Source of the DNA: Smittium culicis
Lineage: Eukaryota; Kickxellomycota; Harpellomycetes; Harpellales; Legeriomycetaceae
Assembly: GCA_001970855.1 (NCBI GenBank)
Contig: LSSN01000144.1
Coordinates: forward strand, 5,274 to 37,137
DNA: 31,864 nt
Direction: 5' to 3'
The notes under the pieces were generated by a model. It was given only the letters and a program-made list of their open reading frames with translations, was not told the DNA's origin and made no database searches. Shown here one piece after another: positions 19,801-31,850 of this stretch; positions within the stretch are counted from its first letter, which is position 1; every line of letters starts with the position of its first letter. The translations under genes were made by a program, and so were the position numbers.

Positions 19801-20634
19801 TTTTTATTATTCGCTTTTTATTTTTCTGTAAACCAATAGTTGAATGATTATAAGATCAATAATGCTATTATAGAATAAAGTTTCATATATCTTGTTCTCA
19901 ATTACAGTCTACCCCATATGTAAGGTTTAATTAATTAAATATAGATTTTAAGAAATCATATATAAAATCATATTGTGTTTTTTTACTTTTACTGCTTTAA
20001 GTACTTTTTAAAAAATACATAATTTAAATATTACCCAAAATGTTTTAGATACCAAAAAATATAGATAAAGTTAACAGTATATATTATTATTTCGTTTAAA
20101 AATAGTACATTAACGTTTATAGTTTTTTATTAAAATATGTATGTAAAATAATACAATAAATTATGATAATTCTAAAGCGGTATACCATACTCTTTTATTT
20201 CACTCAATATTCATATCTTCATTCATTATGGTATTACATTTTTTAAACCTGTATAACTATTTCAAGTTAATTAGGAAATCGTGGTAGTTTTTTCTTTCAT
20301 TTCAAGACATCAATTTAGGTCCTCTACACAAATTAAGTAACCAAATATAGCTATAAAGATGTTATAAAAGGAATTGATTATTGTTGTATTAAATTATTTG
20401 AATATATAAAATGATAAAAAAGACAAGAAGGAGCTGAAAAAAGAATTATAAAATAAATAAAAAATTAATTGATGTGGCGCTACAATTCTCAAAATTATTT
20501 TAGTTCAGCTTGATTTGATTCAAAAAAATAGATATGCTATTTATGAGGGAAAATAAGGCCTTATTTTATTAAAATTTATTAATTTATTCCTATATAAATG
20601 ATTAGTATAACCAATTATGAAATTTTTAACTTAA

Positions 20635-20696
20635 TTTAGAACTTTTAGAGAACTGATCGAGTCAATTAGAATCGACTTTAGAACTTTTAGAAAACT
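20635..20696. repeat. Short direct repeat, 20 bp with one mismatch, 42-bp offset
   Basis: TTTAGAACTTTTAGAGAACT at 20635-20654 recurs as TTTAGAACTTTTAGAAAACT at 20677-20696. The unit between contains GATCGAGTCAATTAGAATCG. It is probably a local duplication. Confidence 0.6.
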
Positions 20697-23600
20697 TAAT
20701 GATACTTTGGATTTTTTTTATACATTTAGATTCAAATTTAGGTTATAATTAGGCAATTTGAAAAGAAAAAAAATTCTGATGCGTCACAAAAAATTTCTTG
20801 GGAGATTTCTACAATCAAACTGAAATTTTATAAATTTGATTTCAAAACCCTGTATATTACAGGTATTTTAGAAATTTATTTTAATGGCTATAAAAAAAAT
20901 TTCATTATATTCTAGCAACAAGATTTTCTATAAAACGATACATTTTTAGTTCACAATTGAATTATAACATAAATATCAATAATAGTGAAAATATAAATAA
21001 CTAAATTCAAAATGCGAAAATTTTTGCTTAAAAATATTTAATAATCATATTTCGTATATAAATGATGATTTGAGGCTGATTGAGTCCAACTATTCGACTA
21101 ATAAAAATAATTGGATAAAGTTTAATAAAAAACCCTGTTTTTTTACATTTTTAAGCGATGAATATAATTATAATTATTATATTTGAGAGTATAATTCGTG
21201 AGAATAAATTCTTTAAAAAAATTCAATTATTAATTGGTAAAATATAACATACCACAAATAAAAAACTTAATAAACGATAAGCTTCAACTAAACTAAACTC
21301 AACTATTAAATCAAAATATAAATGTATTTATATTTAATGTGCTATAATAGATAAAATTATCCGATTAATCTATAAAAAAAGTAATTAATATAATTAATAA
21401 TAAAAATAAAGAAAGAAAAAAAAGAAATCGAATAATAAATTAAATAAAATATTTGACCAGAAAGTTATAAAATAAATAAAAGCAATGAAAAAAACATACA
21501 TAATCTTTTCTTTAATTACTATAAAATTTAAATCACACCATAAAAAAATTTAAAATTAACTTATAACTCAGTAAAAAAACCAGTATTTTGTGCAAATTAT
21601 TGCTCAAGTATTAAATTTTTGGAGGTTTGAAAATTTTTTTCATTAGTAAAAAATTAAAACATGAAAAATTAGGCAAACATTATTCCTTATATATTCATAT
21701 TTCTATATAATAATTTACTGAAATAGCATAAAATATAATTACAAAAACTAAGATAAAAATAAAAAGTATATGATTAAGCTCGGCTTACAAAATACATTTC
21801 AATTAAATTAAAAATTATAACTAGAATTTTTTTATTAGGTTTCTTAGCATAAAAAAATATAACTAATAAATCGAAAAAAATTTTAATCTTAATCTTATTA
21901 AATAAAATTATATCTATATATTTGTATTAAAATAATATTAAGGATTCCAAATTAACTTTTTCCTCTGAAAAAACCATTTCGATAATCGAATAGCGTGGAA
22001 AATTTCAATTCACACAGAATTTAGATAAAAATATAGTAACTCTATGAAACAATGTCAAATAAAAAAAATTGAATGGAAAATATAAATTCCTAAAATTTTT
22101 AACTAATTACACAAAATTTGTACATATCAAAATCTCAATTTGGAAATTAATAAGTCACATAGATACAGAATGTTATAACTTTCAGCAATCAAAGTATATT
22201 TTAATTTTTACGCAGATATAAATATCTACCGATTCTATTAAAATACAATCATAAGATCTATGCTATTTTATTATTTCAAGCTTTTCCAGTAGCTATATAA
22301 AAGAGATATTATCTTTTCTCTTAATGATACATAATAAATAATTTAGCTACATAAATTATTTATACACTAAAATTTTTTTTAAATTATACATCTTGTGTTT
22401 ATAATAATTTTATAAAAAAATCAAGAATATTGAATATTGTTCTAAAATTGAAATATTATCTCCGAAATCAAAACTCAATTATCACCATATGAACTAGTTT
22501 TGCCATACTCATATACATATCGAATTTTTCAATTTTATTAAATTTGCTCTAATTTTATATAGAATATAACGTGGGAATAAAGCGCGTATAACAAGAAATA
22601 TACGTTTTATAATCCGAAAAAAGGACAAAAATTTAATTTTTCTGTTTCAAAAAAATAAATTAAATCATATAAAATAATAATATTTTTGATTGGTCTAAAA
22701 AACAAATAAGCGTAAAAAAAAAATTCATGGAATCTAGAAATAAAAAGTAATTTTTACAATATAAATTTCTTGTAAATAAAAATTGAGTATTTACACAAAT
22801 ATTAGATTATCAAATAACGATATTAAATCATATATCGCTATTTTTTTTTTTGGCTTGGATATTTATTATCTACTTGAAATAAGATTTTTTAATTATAACA
22901 TGCAGAATTCACCTTACACCCTCTTTAGATGGATTTCGAAATAAAAAAATCAAAATATACAATTATTTGGTATTTTAGTGCAATTTATATTGAGATAATG
23001 TAAAATTAAAAATATTTTAAATACTTAAACTAGAATTAAATAATCTTGTTAACTAAAAATTACTAATAATAGTGCCTTGGCAATTTTATATGCGAGTTTT
23101 ATATTTCCATTGATATCTGAAATTTATTTTATTCTCTAGCCACTTTTTTGAAATTAGTTTATTTAATTTTAAATTTTTTGAATATGATTTTTCTCACTTA
23201 ATTTTATTGTTTTTTATCATTTTTAGTCGATTAAGTAAAAAATGATCAGAAATAGTAATAACACATAAATAGTAAATATTAGTTGCTTTACATGAATTAT
23301 AATAATATAATATAATTTATAGTCGATTAAATTGTATTATCATTGAATTGATGCTTATTTTATCGTTTAATCTATTTAAAGAAAAATACTGAATTTATAC
23401 ACATAAAGCATAATCTTTAAACTTAGTGCTAAATGAAAAAAAAGTTATGTTATAATTGAAATCCAATTAGTTTTTCTCGAAACTAGCTTTTTTTAGGCTT
23501 TTAATCGCATATTTTATGTATTAAATACATTAAATTACACAAAATTTAATAGAAGTTTCTTTTTACATATAGTAATATTTTTAAAAAAATTATTATTATA

Positions 23601-24830
23601 CTAACAAATGATAGATTAAATACTAGGCTTATAATAAAACGTTCTTCATATATCCCATTAAAATCAGAAATATGTATAAATATTTGTTTTTGCTCTAAAA
23701 AAAACAGTTATTTTGGCACTATAAAACTCTTATAAAATATTCAGTAAAAAAATATTAAATTATGTAAATTTTATTAAAAAGTAAATAATAAAGCACAAAA
23801 AAATTTTAACTTTCGGTCTACAAACTTCATAAAGTTTTTGAGGCTAATATACCATAAAAAAATTATAATAAATATTAATTATAAAATTTCGACTAATTTT
23901 AGTTACAAAAAATGATAAATTGAACTGATTCAGTAAAAGTTGAATAAATTGAAATAACCGAGTGTCTTTCCAGAGTATATTAAAGATAGATTTATATAAA
24001 ATAGGAGCCCATCATAAAAGTGTAGATGATTGAAATCGTAATCTTAAAATAAGTTGCTAAATGAAAAATGTTTTTATTGATCCTGTGAACTAAAGATTGT
24101 ACTCAGAGATTTTCCTTGAATGTTCTGACTAATCTTTTCACCCTGTTTACAGATGAAAATATTCTGAAATCATAAAAACTATATTATATGGGGGGAATTG
24201 CCTGATAAGTTTTATTTTTTGTTAGTTTTTTTCAAAGAATTTTTATAATTAAGGTTTTTATAACAAAAAATTGATATAATCTATGTACCGGATATTACTC
24301 TTTTGTAATTCATTAAAAATTGAAAAAATTTTTTGATTTTATTGTTAAATCTCAAGATATAGTAATTATCTTTATAATAAAAAAATGAAAAAGATAAATT
24401 TTAATATCATTATTTATATTATCATGAACAGATTAAATAAAAAAAACTCCTAATAATTTTATAAAAAGTATATTACTTAAATAATTTTGTACATATTTAA
24501 TTTAATATGGAAATTTTATGAGGTTTTGCTCTATATTTTTCAATCAAAATATATAACTATAAAATCTATACAAGTATTAAATGATATTTCGGACATATAT
24601 TATTTGCTGCTTTTTTTTTATAGATTTGATTTGACTTTAAAAGACCTAATTTATTGAAAATTAGAGCTATATAATGTGGATTGTTATTGAATTTAATTTG
24701 ATGCAAAGTTAAAGATTTCTTAATTTCTAGATATTTGAATCTAAAAAAGCTATAAAAAAACAAAAAGTATCGTATTAAAAAATATCATTTATAATAAATA
24801 AGCTAAATACAAAAATCATGCCTTTTAATC

Positions 24831-24989
24831 ATGCCCAAACTTGAAGCAATGCCCATAGGGTGCACAGGCGGTAGACCGAAAGAAGATTTTTATAAATTTT
24901 TAGACTATTTTAATTTTTATTAATTTAGCTGTTATTTATGTCGATAAAATCCGAGATATAAAAAAAAAAACATGTCCAAATCAAACTAA
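24831..24989 (+). pseudogene. Possible relic of a BED-type zinc finger (hAT-like transposon)
   Basis: One frame reads MPKLEAMPIGCTGGRPKEDF, then YKFLDYFNFY, a stop, FSCYLCR, a stop, and NPRYKKKNMSKSN. A GRPK-x2-[F/V]-[W/Y]-x-[F/Y] entry, a CxxC and a following N/K-rich segment are the order of a BED finger as found at the start of hAT transposases. The histidine half is not seen and two stops break the frame. Its GC-rich core (CCCATAGGGTGCACAGGCGG) stands out in the desert. The family call is tentative. Confidence 0.28.
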
Positions 24990-26862
24990 TGAGAAAAATA
25001 AACTTAATTATAGTGAGTAGTAGTTTAGCTTGTACAACTTTAATTTTTAAATTTATAATCATTTGAAAATAATAAAATCAATTTAATTTTTTTTAAAATA
25101 AATAGCTGGTTTAATAGATTTAAAAGGTTTAAAATTCAAAAAATTAAATTTTGAAGGCGTTCTTTTATAACAAAAATCTAAAAAAATAGATTCACATTAC
25201 ACCTCAACTTTGCTAGCCTTGAAATAACAAACATTTATACCATAGATTAAATTCATTTCAGGCAGTCTTTTATTAATTTCGTAATAGTCAATACTCACAT
25301 AATTGTTTTAGAAAAAAAAAAAGTAGTTGGTCAAAATTTAAAAATTTTAATATTATTTCAAATTTAGAAATTTTATTTTTTTACCTTAATCCATGAATTG
25401 TAAGATTTAAAAAGTAGTATAGTATAATAGAATTTTCATAAGTAGATAATAAGATTTTTATCCGCTAATTAGTTAACCAGTAATAATATTTAAAGTATCA
25501 AAAAATTTTTATTTCACTAGATTTTCAAACAATTTTTAGATTGCAGTTTTTATAAAATTAATCCCATATTTTTATGGGACTTGGATTGAAATCGTATATA
25601 GATGATCTTTTATCGTATATATGAAAATTAAAGTAAAAATATACTTTTACCTGGAAAATTATATAATATAATACACTAGATATGATTATGAACTCATTTA
25701 CACAATAATTATGATCTATAGCTATTATCAGTTGAATATCATATTAAATATACTTTTTTTGTTAGTTATTTTTCTAGCTTATTTTCTATTTTCAATTATT
25801 ACACATTATTTTAAATGTATTTATCCAATTCAATTCAATTAAAATTAATTCTTTACCAATAATATTGAGTTTATAAATTTTCTAAATTTATCTAGAAAGT
25901 ATGTTGGATAAAAGCTCGTTTTTTATATCTCATTCAAACTTGATCCTTTTAATTTAAACGGTTTGAATAATATAATCTTAATAATCCTTTGGGTTATAAT
26001 AGAAACTAAATTTTACACTTTTATAAAAATATGGTTTTAATAGAATGAAAACATATATACTAAAGTGTGATGTTTTGTAAGATCTAAAAAAAATTAAAAC
26101 CATAAATTTATTATTCTATAGTGGTGTATGTGTGATTATTAGTTAATTGAAATCGTTTTTTTTACTATTTAGTCCTATTAATTTGTCTTTTGAAAATTAT
26201 CGAAACAAAAAATTAACAATGATCATTAAAAGGCTATCCTTTAGCTATTTTTTTTTTTTAGATAGATACGATTTACAATGATTATTATTAACATTTTAAT
26301 ATATTATAAAAAGAAAAAAGTTATTCAGAAAATATGATATGATAATCTTTAGTTTCACTTGTGATTTCAAAATGAAAAATTTGAATAAATAATTAGAATT
26401 TTCTTATTTCTTTGTGGATCAAAATTTTAATCTCCTTTCATTTACTATACATTTTTGAGATTGCTGTAAACAATAAAATTGAGAGTTTCCGATTTAATAA
26501 ACGTAGAGAAAATATTAGTTGATACATATAATCCAGGGTATTAGTTATCCTAAATATATGATAGTATTTTTTATTGAGAGGAATAAAAGATTACACAATA
26601 AAATATGGTAAGAAATGATTTATTGAAAATATGTGCGGAAAATATATTTTGTGGATCTAATTTACAAATTGCGATAAAAAAAAGTAAATGAATATATATG
26701 GTAAGTACTTTGGTTAAATATGAAGGGTAAATGCAATCAATGTAATGTCTATGGTATATTGAAAGTTAAAGGGTAAGTTTGAAAATCGCTTTTAGGTATT
26801 GATTAGTTTTAGCAGCTATGTAATGTATTTCATCTCTAGTGTAGGAAAAGGGGTGGTATTTT

Positions 26863-29091
26863 TTAACTCGAAATATTTTGGTTTGAGTTAAAAGGAGTGC
26901 TTGATAAAAATACACACCTTCTGGGTATCATTCCCATAATACCTTCAGGAGAGCCTTTGGTGTAAATTACAGCTAAAATCCAGCCATCAGAAAACTCGCC
27001 GATGACAAAAATTTCATCACCTTTTTGTATTGTTAGCTCATCTGATAATAGAGGTTCGTGCCCTTCAACAGCTTTTAAAGGTCCAAGAGGTGGGTCATGC
27101 CTGATAGTGAAATCATATTTTTGTGCTAGGCTATCCTTACTCTCATAAAATTCAGATTTATTTCGGGAATTTTGGTGGTAATCTTCCGAGTCGGTAGAGT
27201 TTTTAGATAACATTGTAATATTTCGTTTTTTGAATGTGTTAGGATAATTTTCTGATTTTTTAATATTTTTATGCAATTGTATTATTGATACGCTTGAAAG
27301 AGATCTAGAAATTATTCCTGGGTTTTTATCTTCGATTTCTGAGCTATATTTTTGGGTGATTCTATTGTCATTTTTTTCTCTGAATGATTTTCCTTTATAT
27401 TTTTTGCTGCTAGTCTTATTTATATCTGATAATTTTTGGCGATTTCTAATTTTTTCTATGTATGAATCTGAGAATGATGAGTTGATTTTCGTATTTGATA
27501 AATGTTTTATGCTCTTTTTATTTATTTTATTGCTATTTTCCGAATTTGAATTCTTTTTAAATCTTTTGAAGTAGTCAGAAACCCTATACTCAGTTTTCTT
27601 GAAGTTTTTGTGGTATTTTTCAGAAAGATTATCGTCGCTACTAGGATATTCTCTATCTCTATCCAAATTTGCAGAGGGTTTATTTCTATTTAGCTTTCTA
27701 TCATTATTATCGGTATGTTCCTTGTCATTTTCCTTAACATTTCCCCAAATACCATCCACTTGCCTTTTAACCATTTCAGAAACTAGTCCCATTATACCTT
27801 TGTTTTGTTTTTGATCTAAATATACGCTTTCTTCATTGACAGCTGAGCTTATAGTAGGTAGGCTAGGTTTTTTGATTTCTCTTCTTTCATGTCTCACCGT
27901 ACTACTAGTGTTTTCGTTTGTTATTTGAGAGTTGATCGAGTCCTGTAATAGTTCGTTGTATAGCTTTGTTTCTAGCTTTTGTTGACTAGCTAATTTTTTA
28001 GCCAATAGCTTGTTTTTTAGCTGTTGATTTTGTTTTTTTTGTTCGAGTAGTTTAGTTGCAAGCTTATTATTTTTGAGCCGATTTCCGTCAATCCCGCGAA
28101 CTTCGCCAAGCAATTCGCTAGTTGTGTCCAAGTCTAAATAGCTCTTATTTTCAACAACAGGGATTCTAATATTTGGAGGAGCGGAGTATGCATTCGCCAT
28201 CATCATCGTTTTTGGTCGTTTGTACCCATACATTTCAATATCAGGGGTGTTATATACATTATTATATTCGTCGTTGTATTTTGGCCACCTATTAACAAAT
28301 TTTTCTCTGGCAGCTGAATATCCTGGATTAATTGCGATAGGTTCTATATGATAGTCATTAAAGCGATTATGGTATAAATAGTTTTCTTGCTCTCTCATAT
28401 CTCTCATGCGGTTATTCCTATTTTGAAATCCATCAAACCGGCTGCTCCTATATCCGCCTTTGTCTTGGTAGAGGTCATCTTCGTAGCTATCTTCGTATTT
28501 TTTTATACGCTTAGGTTTATTTTTGCTTTTTTTGGTGACATAGATTAGCATCCAAATTACTAGTAAAATGATAACCAGAGAAAATGATGCTATGATTATT
28601 ATAATTCCTGTACTTATTCCTTCTTTTGATGAAGAATTTGCCCTATTCTGGTCATTTGAATCTATTGAATAGCTGTTTGTTAATATGTTTGGGGATGTTG
28701 TTTGAAGATTTGTTTGAAGATTTGTTTGAACGGTTATAAGTTGAGTTTGAGAAACAGTTACAGTTGGAAGATTAGTAAAAAATCCGTTCACACTATCTGT
28801 GGCTATTTTATTAGCCTTTTCTGTAGGGAGTATCACCGGTATTACTCTTTCTACTATTGAGACTGTTATTCCAGATTGATTAACTACAATATCTGTTTGT
28901 GTTGTACTTGGTATTGAATTTTGATTTAAACCACCACCAGCTTTTTTTTCAGTTTGTATAGGGTATTCCGTTGAAGTATTTGCACTATCTGTATTTTGTG
29001 TTGTATCTGAATAGTTTTCTTTTTGTTTTTTACCTAAAAGACTTAACAAAGATTTCAATTTTTCCTCATTATCTTTGTTTTTGTCTTCCAT
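26863..29091 (-). CDS. Single-pass membrane protein with cytosolic coiled coil and C-terminal SH3 domain (Fus1-like architecture)
   Basis: Intronless 742-residue protein. Order: a hydrophilic, Ser/Thr/Asn-rich N-terminal region (1-157, including the repeat LQTNLQT) and one membrane span at about 159-186 (GIIIIIASFSLVIILLVIWM) followed at once by KKSKNKPKRIKK, which by the positive-inside rule puts the C-terminus in the cytosol. Next are a Tyr/Arg/Asn-rich stretch, a Lys/Gln/Leu coiled coil at about 337-386 and a long Ser/Lys/Asn-rich disordered region. The SH3 domain is at about 667-729: ELTIQKGDEIFVIGEFSDGW with Trp704, then GMIPRRCVFL with the conserved Pro723. The layout matches yeast Fus1 and related fungal cortical proteins, where the SH3 recruits fusion or polarity factors. 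No signal peptide is visible before the span, as in type III proteins. I cannot name an orthologue. It is the only intact gene in the A+T-rich right half. Confidence 0.88.
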   Translation of the reverse strand: MEDKNKDNEEKLKSLLSLLGKKQKENYSDTTQNTDSANTSTEYPIQTEKKAGGGLNQNSIPSTTQTDIVVNQSGITVSIVERVIPVILPTEKANKIATDSVNGFFTNLPTVTVSQTQLITVQTNLQTNLQTTSPNILTNSYSIDSNDQNRANSSSKEGISTGIIIIIASFSLVIILLVIWMLIYVTKKSKNKPKRIKKYEDSYEDDLYQDKGGYRSSRFDGFQNRNNRMRDMREQENYLYHNRFNDYHIEPIAINPGYSAAREKFVNRWPKYNDEYNNVYNTPDIEMYGYKRPKTMMMANAYSAPPNIRIPVVENKSYLDLDTTSELLGEVRGIDGNRLKNNKLATKLLEQKKQNQQLKNKLLAKKLASQQKLETKLYNELLQDSINSQITNENTSSTVRHERREIKKPSLPTISSAVNEESVYLDQKQNKGIMGLVSEMVKRQVDGIWGNVKENDKEHTDNNDRKLNRNKPSANLDRDREYPSSDDNLSEKYHKNFKKTEYRVSDYFKRFKKNSNSENSNKINKKSIKHLSNTKINSSFSDSYIEKIRNRQKLSDINKTSSKKYKGKSFREKNDNRITQKYSSEIEDKNPGIISRSLSSVSIIQLHKNIKKSENYPNTFKKRNITMLSKNSTDSEDYHQNSRNKSEFYESKDSLAQKYDFTIRHDPPLGPLKAVEGHEPLLSDELTIQKGDEIFVIGEFSDGWILAVIYTKGSPEGIMGMIPRRCVFLSSTPFNSNQNISS

Positions 29092-29100
29092 AGTCTTTTG

Positions 29101-29116
29101 TAAGGTTTAAACCTTA
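29101..29116. promoter_or_regulatory. 16-bp perfect palindrome just upstream of the SH3-protein start codon
   Basis: TAAGGTTTAAACCTTA equals its own reverse complement and lies 9 bp 5' of the ATG (29091, - strand), so probably in the 5' UTR or core promoter. It could bind a dimeric factor or fold in the mRNA leader. The sequence is seen; function is not known. Confidence 0.5.
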
Positions 29117-30513
29117 TGAGTTGCTTTTTTTTCCCAGTTGTATCGATACTTATCTTATTCTAAGTTTTTTTGAATTTATTTATTTTCTATGCGCTTTTAA
29201 GCTCGAAATTCCAGTTATCAAGTAAAATAAGTTATATTTCATTTATGCCTCATATAAACATATGTATAAATACAAAATAAGGACGGCTATAATCTATAGA
29301 TATTATAATTTGTTTAATATTTTGTCTATTAGGATATAAAATCGAAATTTGCACACAAGAGATAAAAAATATCGTATATTTTGAGTAATTAAATTCAAAA
29401 AATATATAACTATAAAATACTTTATGTTTTTTACCTTGTATATCTGTTGATGTGCTAGCAAAACTGCTTATATCTAGCGAGTTTTTGGTTATTAATTATA
29501 GATAAATAGCTAAATTAGTATGACAAAAAGCAAATATATTACTAAAAGCTAAAAAAAATTGTGATTAAAAAACAGCGAAAATAAATATAGTATAAAAAAT
29601 CGTGAAAAGGTCAAAAGAGTAATCAAATCCAAACTAAATGTTATAAAGGATTATCATGAGATTTTTTGTATAAAAAAAATTAAAATATTAATTATCAATT
29701 TTTTTTTTTTTTGAATTCTAACTGTTTCTTTTTTTTTTTTACGGACAAAAAAATAGATATTAGAGCATAATAGGTTTTGATCTTTTGGATATGACACTAT
29801 GATTAAAAATTTTAATATAACATTTTATAAAAAAAAGTTGGTGTTTTCAGTCTCAAACATGTTTTATTTATTTTTGAAAAGTATCTTATTGTTTAAAAGA
29901 AGCTAAAATATAATATTTTTATTAGTGGTCTTCTCCATAGTTTCACTTGAAATATAGGCATGCTTTATAAATTTATATATTCTACCTTGTCTCATAACAA
30001 ATAGATCTTATCAAATGGGATATCTTTGATTTTATGAGCTCATAAAATAAAAAGCATTACAACTGAGAAAATTTAATAAGTAGCCAATGAAGAATGATCG
30101 AATATCTGATTGATTTATTTATTATTAGTATAAAATTTTGCATTGGAGAGTGGAAGTAATTATTATATTTCAATATTTATGTTATATTTTCATTGTTCCA
30201 TGTTTGCGCTCAATGAAATAAATTTATAAATTTATTTTTTAAGTTTTAGAATTAATGATTTGCTTAAAAATTATAATGATTAGATTATTCAAATTAAAAT
30301 TTACCCCACTAAAATTATTTATATGTCACTTATAGATTTCTAGTGCTTAGCCGCTAATTGAACCCCACTTTCTTCTTTGAATTTTGAAATTGGTAGGTTG
30401 ATTATGCATGGTTTTTTTGTGGAAAAACTTATCTGTTATATTATTTATTTTGCTACAGAAATAGCACCAAAAGAAAGATATTTCATCAAATTTATTAGTA
30501 AATGTCTAAATGA

Positions 30514-30795
30514 AATATTATTTACAAAGCAATTGATTTCAAGTATAAAGAGTCTCAGAGTATAAAACCACGTAAAAAATTAGCTATTAATGAAAAAATC
30601 AATCGCACATTTAGCAAGCGATACTTACTAAATGAAATGAATTTATATATTAGCCAAAATATCTTTCCCAATCAACCAATAATTAAAATAATATTTTCAC
30701 AATAATATTAGTCTCGAACAATGTGCTTCTTTGCTCGGAATTCCCAGTATAATGACTGTTGTAAACCGAGCTTAATATGGAGAATCTGGCTATAA
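30514..30795 (+). pseudogene. Possible fragments of a transposase helix-turn-helix region
   Basis: Two adjacent frames without start codons. The frame at 30514-30705 includes SIKPRKKLAINEKINRTFSK. The frame at 30713-30795 reads QCASLLGIPSIMTVVNRA, a stop, then YGESGY. The second resembles the LLGIP-x-[S/T]-TV-x-x-[V/I]-[V/I]-x-R pattern of Tc1-like transposase N-termini and the first the following basic [R/K]P-x-KL helix. Their order is reversed relative to such transposases, which weakens the case. Confidence 0.18.
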
Positions 30796-31792
30796 AATTT
30801 AGATAGAATTAAGAATATTTACCATTTGACTTTAAATATAATCTACACTTTGCTTGATAGGGGTACATCACAACACAATTGTATAAAGAAGATATTTAAA
30901 TAAATTAAAAGCAGTTGGCTGAGATACTTGTTAAGGATAATCTTAGCGTATAGGATGTTTTTATTTTTAAAATCAATGATTTAATCATTTCGCCAGAAAG
31001 TTAAACCGGTTTATAATTATCTGTTTTATTTTTAAATTTGAGCAGTATTGCAGATGTAGTTATCGCTAAAAAAGACCAATTTTTTAAAAAGATTTAATAG
31101 ATATAAATTATTTGAATTTATGTTCCACGAGCTAGTATATATACGAGATAATATAGTATGTAAGAACAATTTCCACTCTCCTTTAAAGTGCTTATAAAAA
31201 ACACTTACTTTTATTTTTGATTTACATTAGCTAATAGTACTATTTCAGAAATAGAAGTACAATTCATTTAGTAGAAATTTGTATATAATAACAATTTGCC
31301 CATTGTTTTAAAACGTACAAGAAGTTTTAATCGTCATTTTATTATATATAAGGGATTATATACAAAGGGAACTCTTTGTTATACTGTTAGTCTATTGGCC
31401 ATAAACAATTAAATTGCTTAAACGTGCAGCTTTTATTGTCTTTCTAAGGAATTATTTTATACATTTCTATTTATACGATTCATTTTTAAATAATTTATTT
31501 GAGCAGGATAAATTTGATTTTTATTGTGACATGGTAATTTAAGCGGTAATAGATATTGGAGTGTTTTCCCTTGATAAAGGATCTACCAATATGTAGTTGT
31601 TTTATAAGTTGAATTTTTAAAGCTGTGAAAATTATATTCCTATTATAGTCTTATTTTATACTGCTAATATGAAACAGATGCATCTAATGTCAAAAGAATC
31701 AGTTACTTTTTTTTAATCTATGATTTTTGGTCGATTTTTTTTTTTTTTGTCTCAGAGAGTTTATTAAAAAAATTTTTTAAGTATACAAAAAA

Positions 31793-31850
31793 CTATAAAA
31801 AAATATTTAAAAAGCTAAAAAAATATTTAAAAAGCTAAAAAAATATTAAA
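31793..31850. repeat. Short tandem repeat, 20-bp unit, about three copies
   Basis: The unit AAAAAAATATTTAAAAAGCT is present twice in full from about 31797, followed by a partial third copy (AAAAAAATATTAAAA). Confidence 0.8.

Larger units (their letters stand above)
16888..26862. other. 10-kb A+T-rich block without credible genes
   Basis: Roughly 80-85 % A+T by eye (single lines reach about 85 %), against about 60-70 % in the genes. Stops occur at high density in all frames. The longest frame, 24566-24763 on -, is Lys/Asn/Ile/Phe-rich translation noise. A few less A+T-rich islands occur (about 17940-18110, 18590-18700, 23930-24180, 24825-24990). I see no tRNA, rRNA, long tandem array or terminal-repeat pair. 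It may be decayed transposons, a centromere-type A+T block or both. Confidence 0.6.

Noticed and set aside
24566..24763. 65-codon minus-strand frame in the A+T desert
   Set aside because: Lys/Asn/Ile/Phe-rich composition expected of random A+T-rich DNA, with no motif.
27356..27814. Two + strand frames rich in Phe/Leu/Ser over the SH3-protein gene
   Set aside because: Antisense of Lys/Asn/Glu-rich coding sequence, which always yields such frames.
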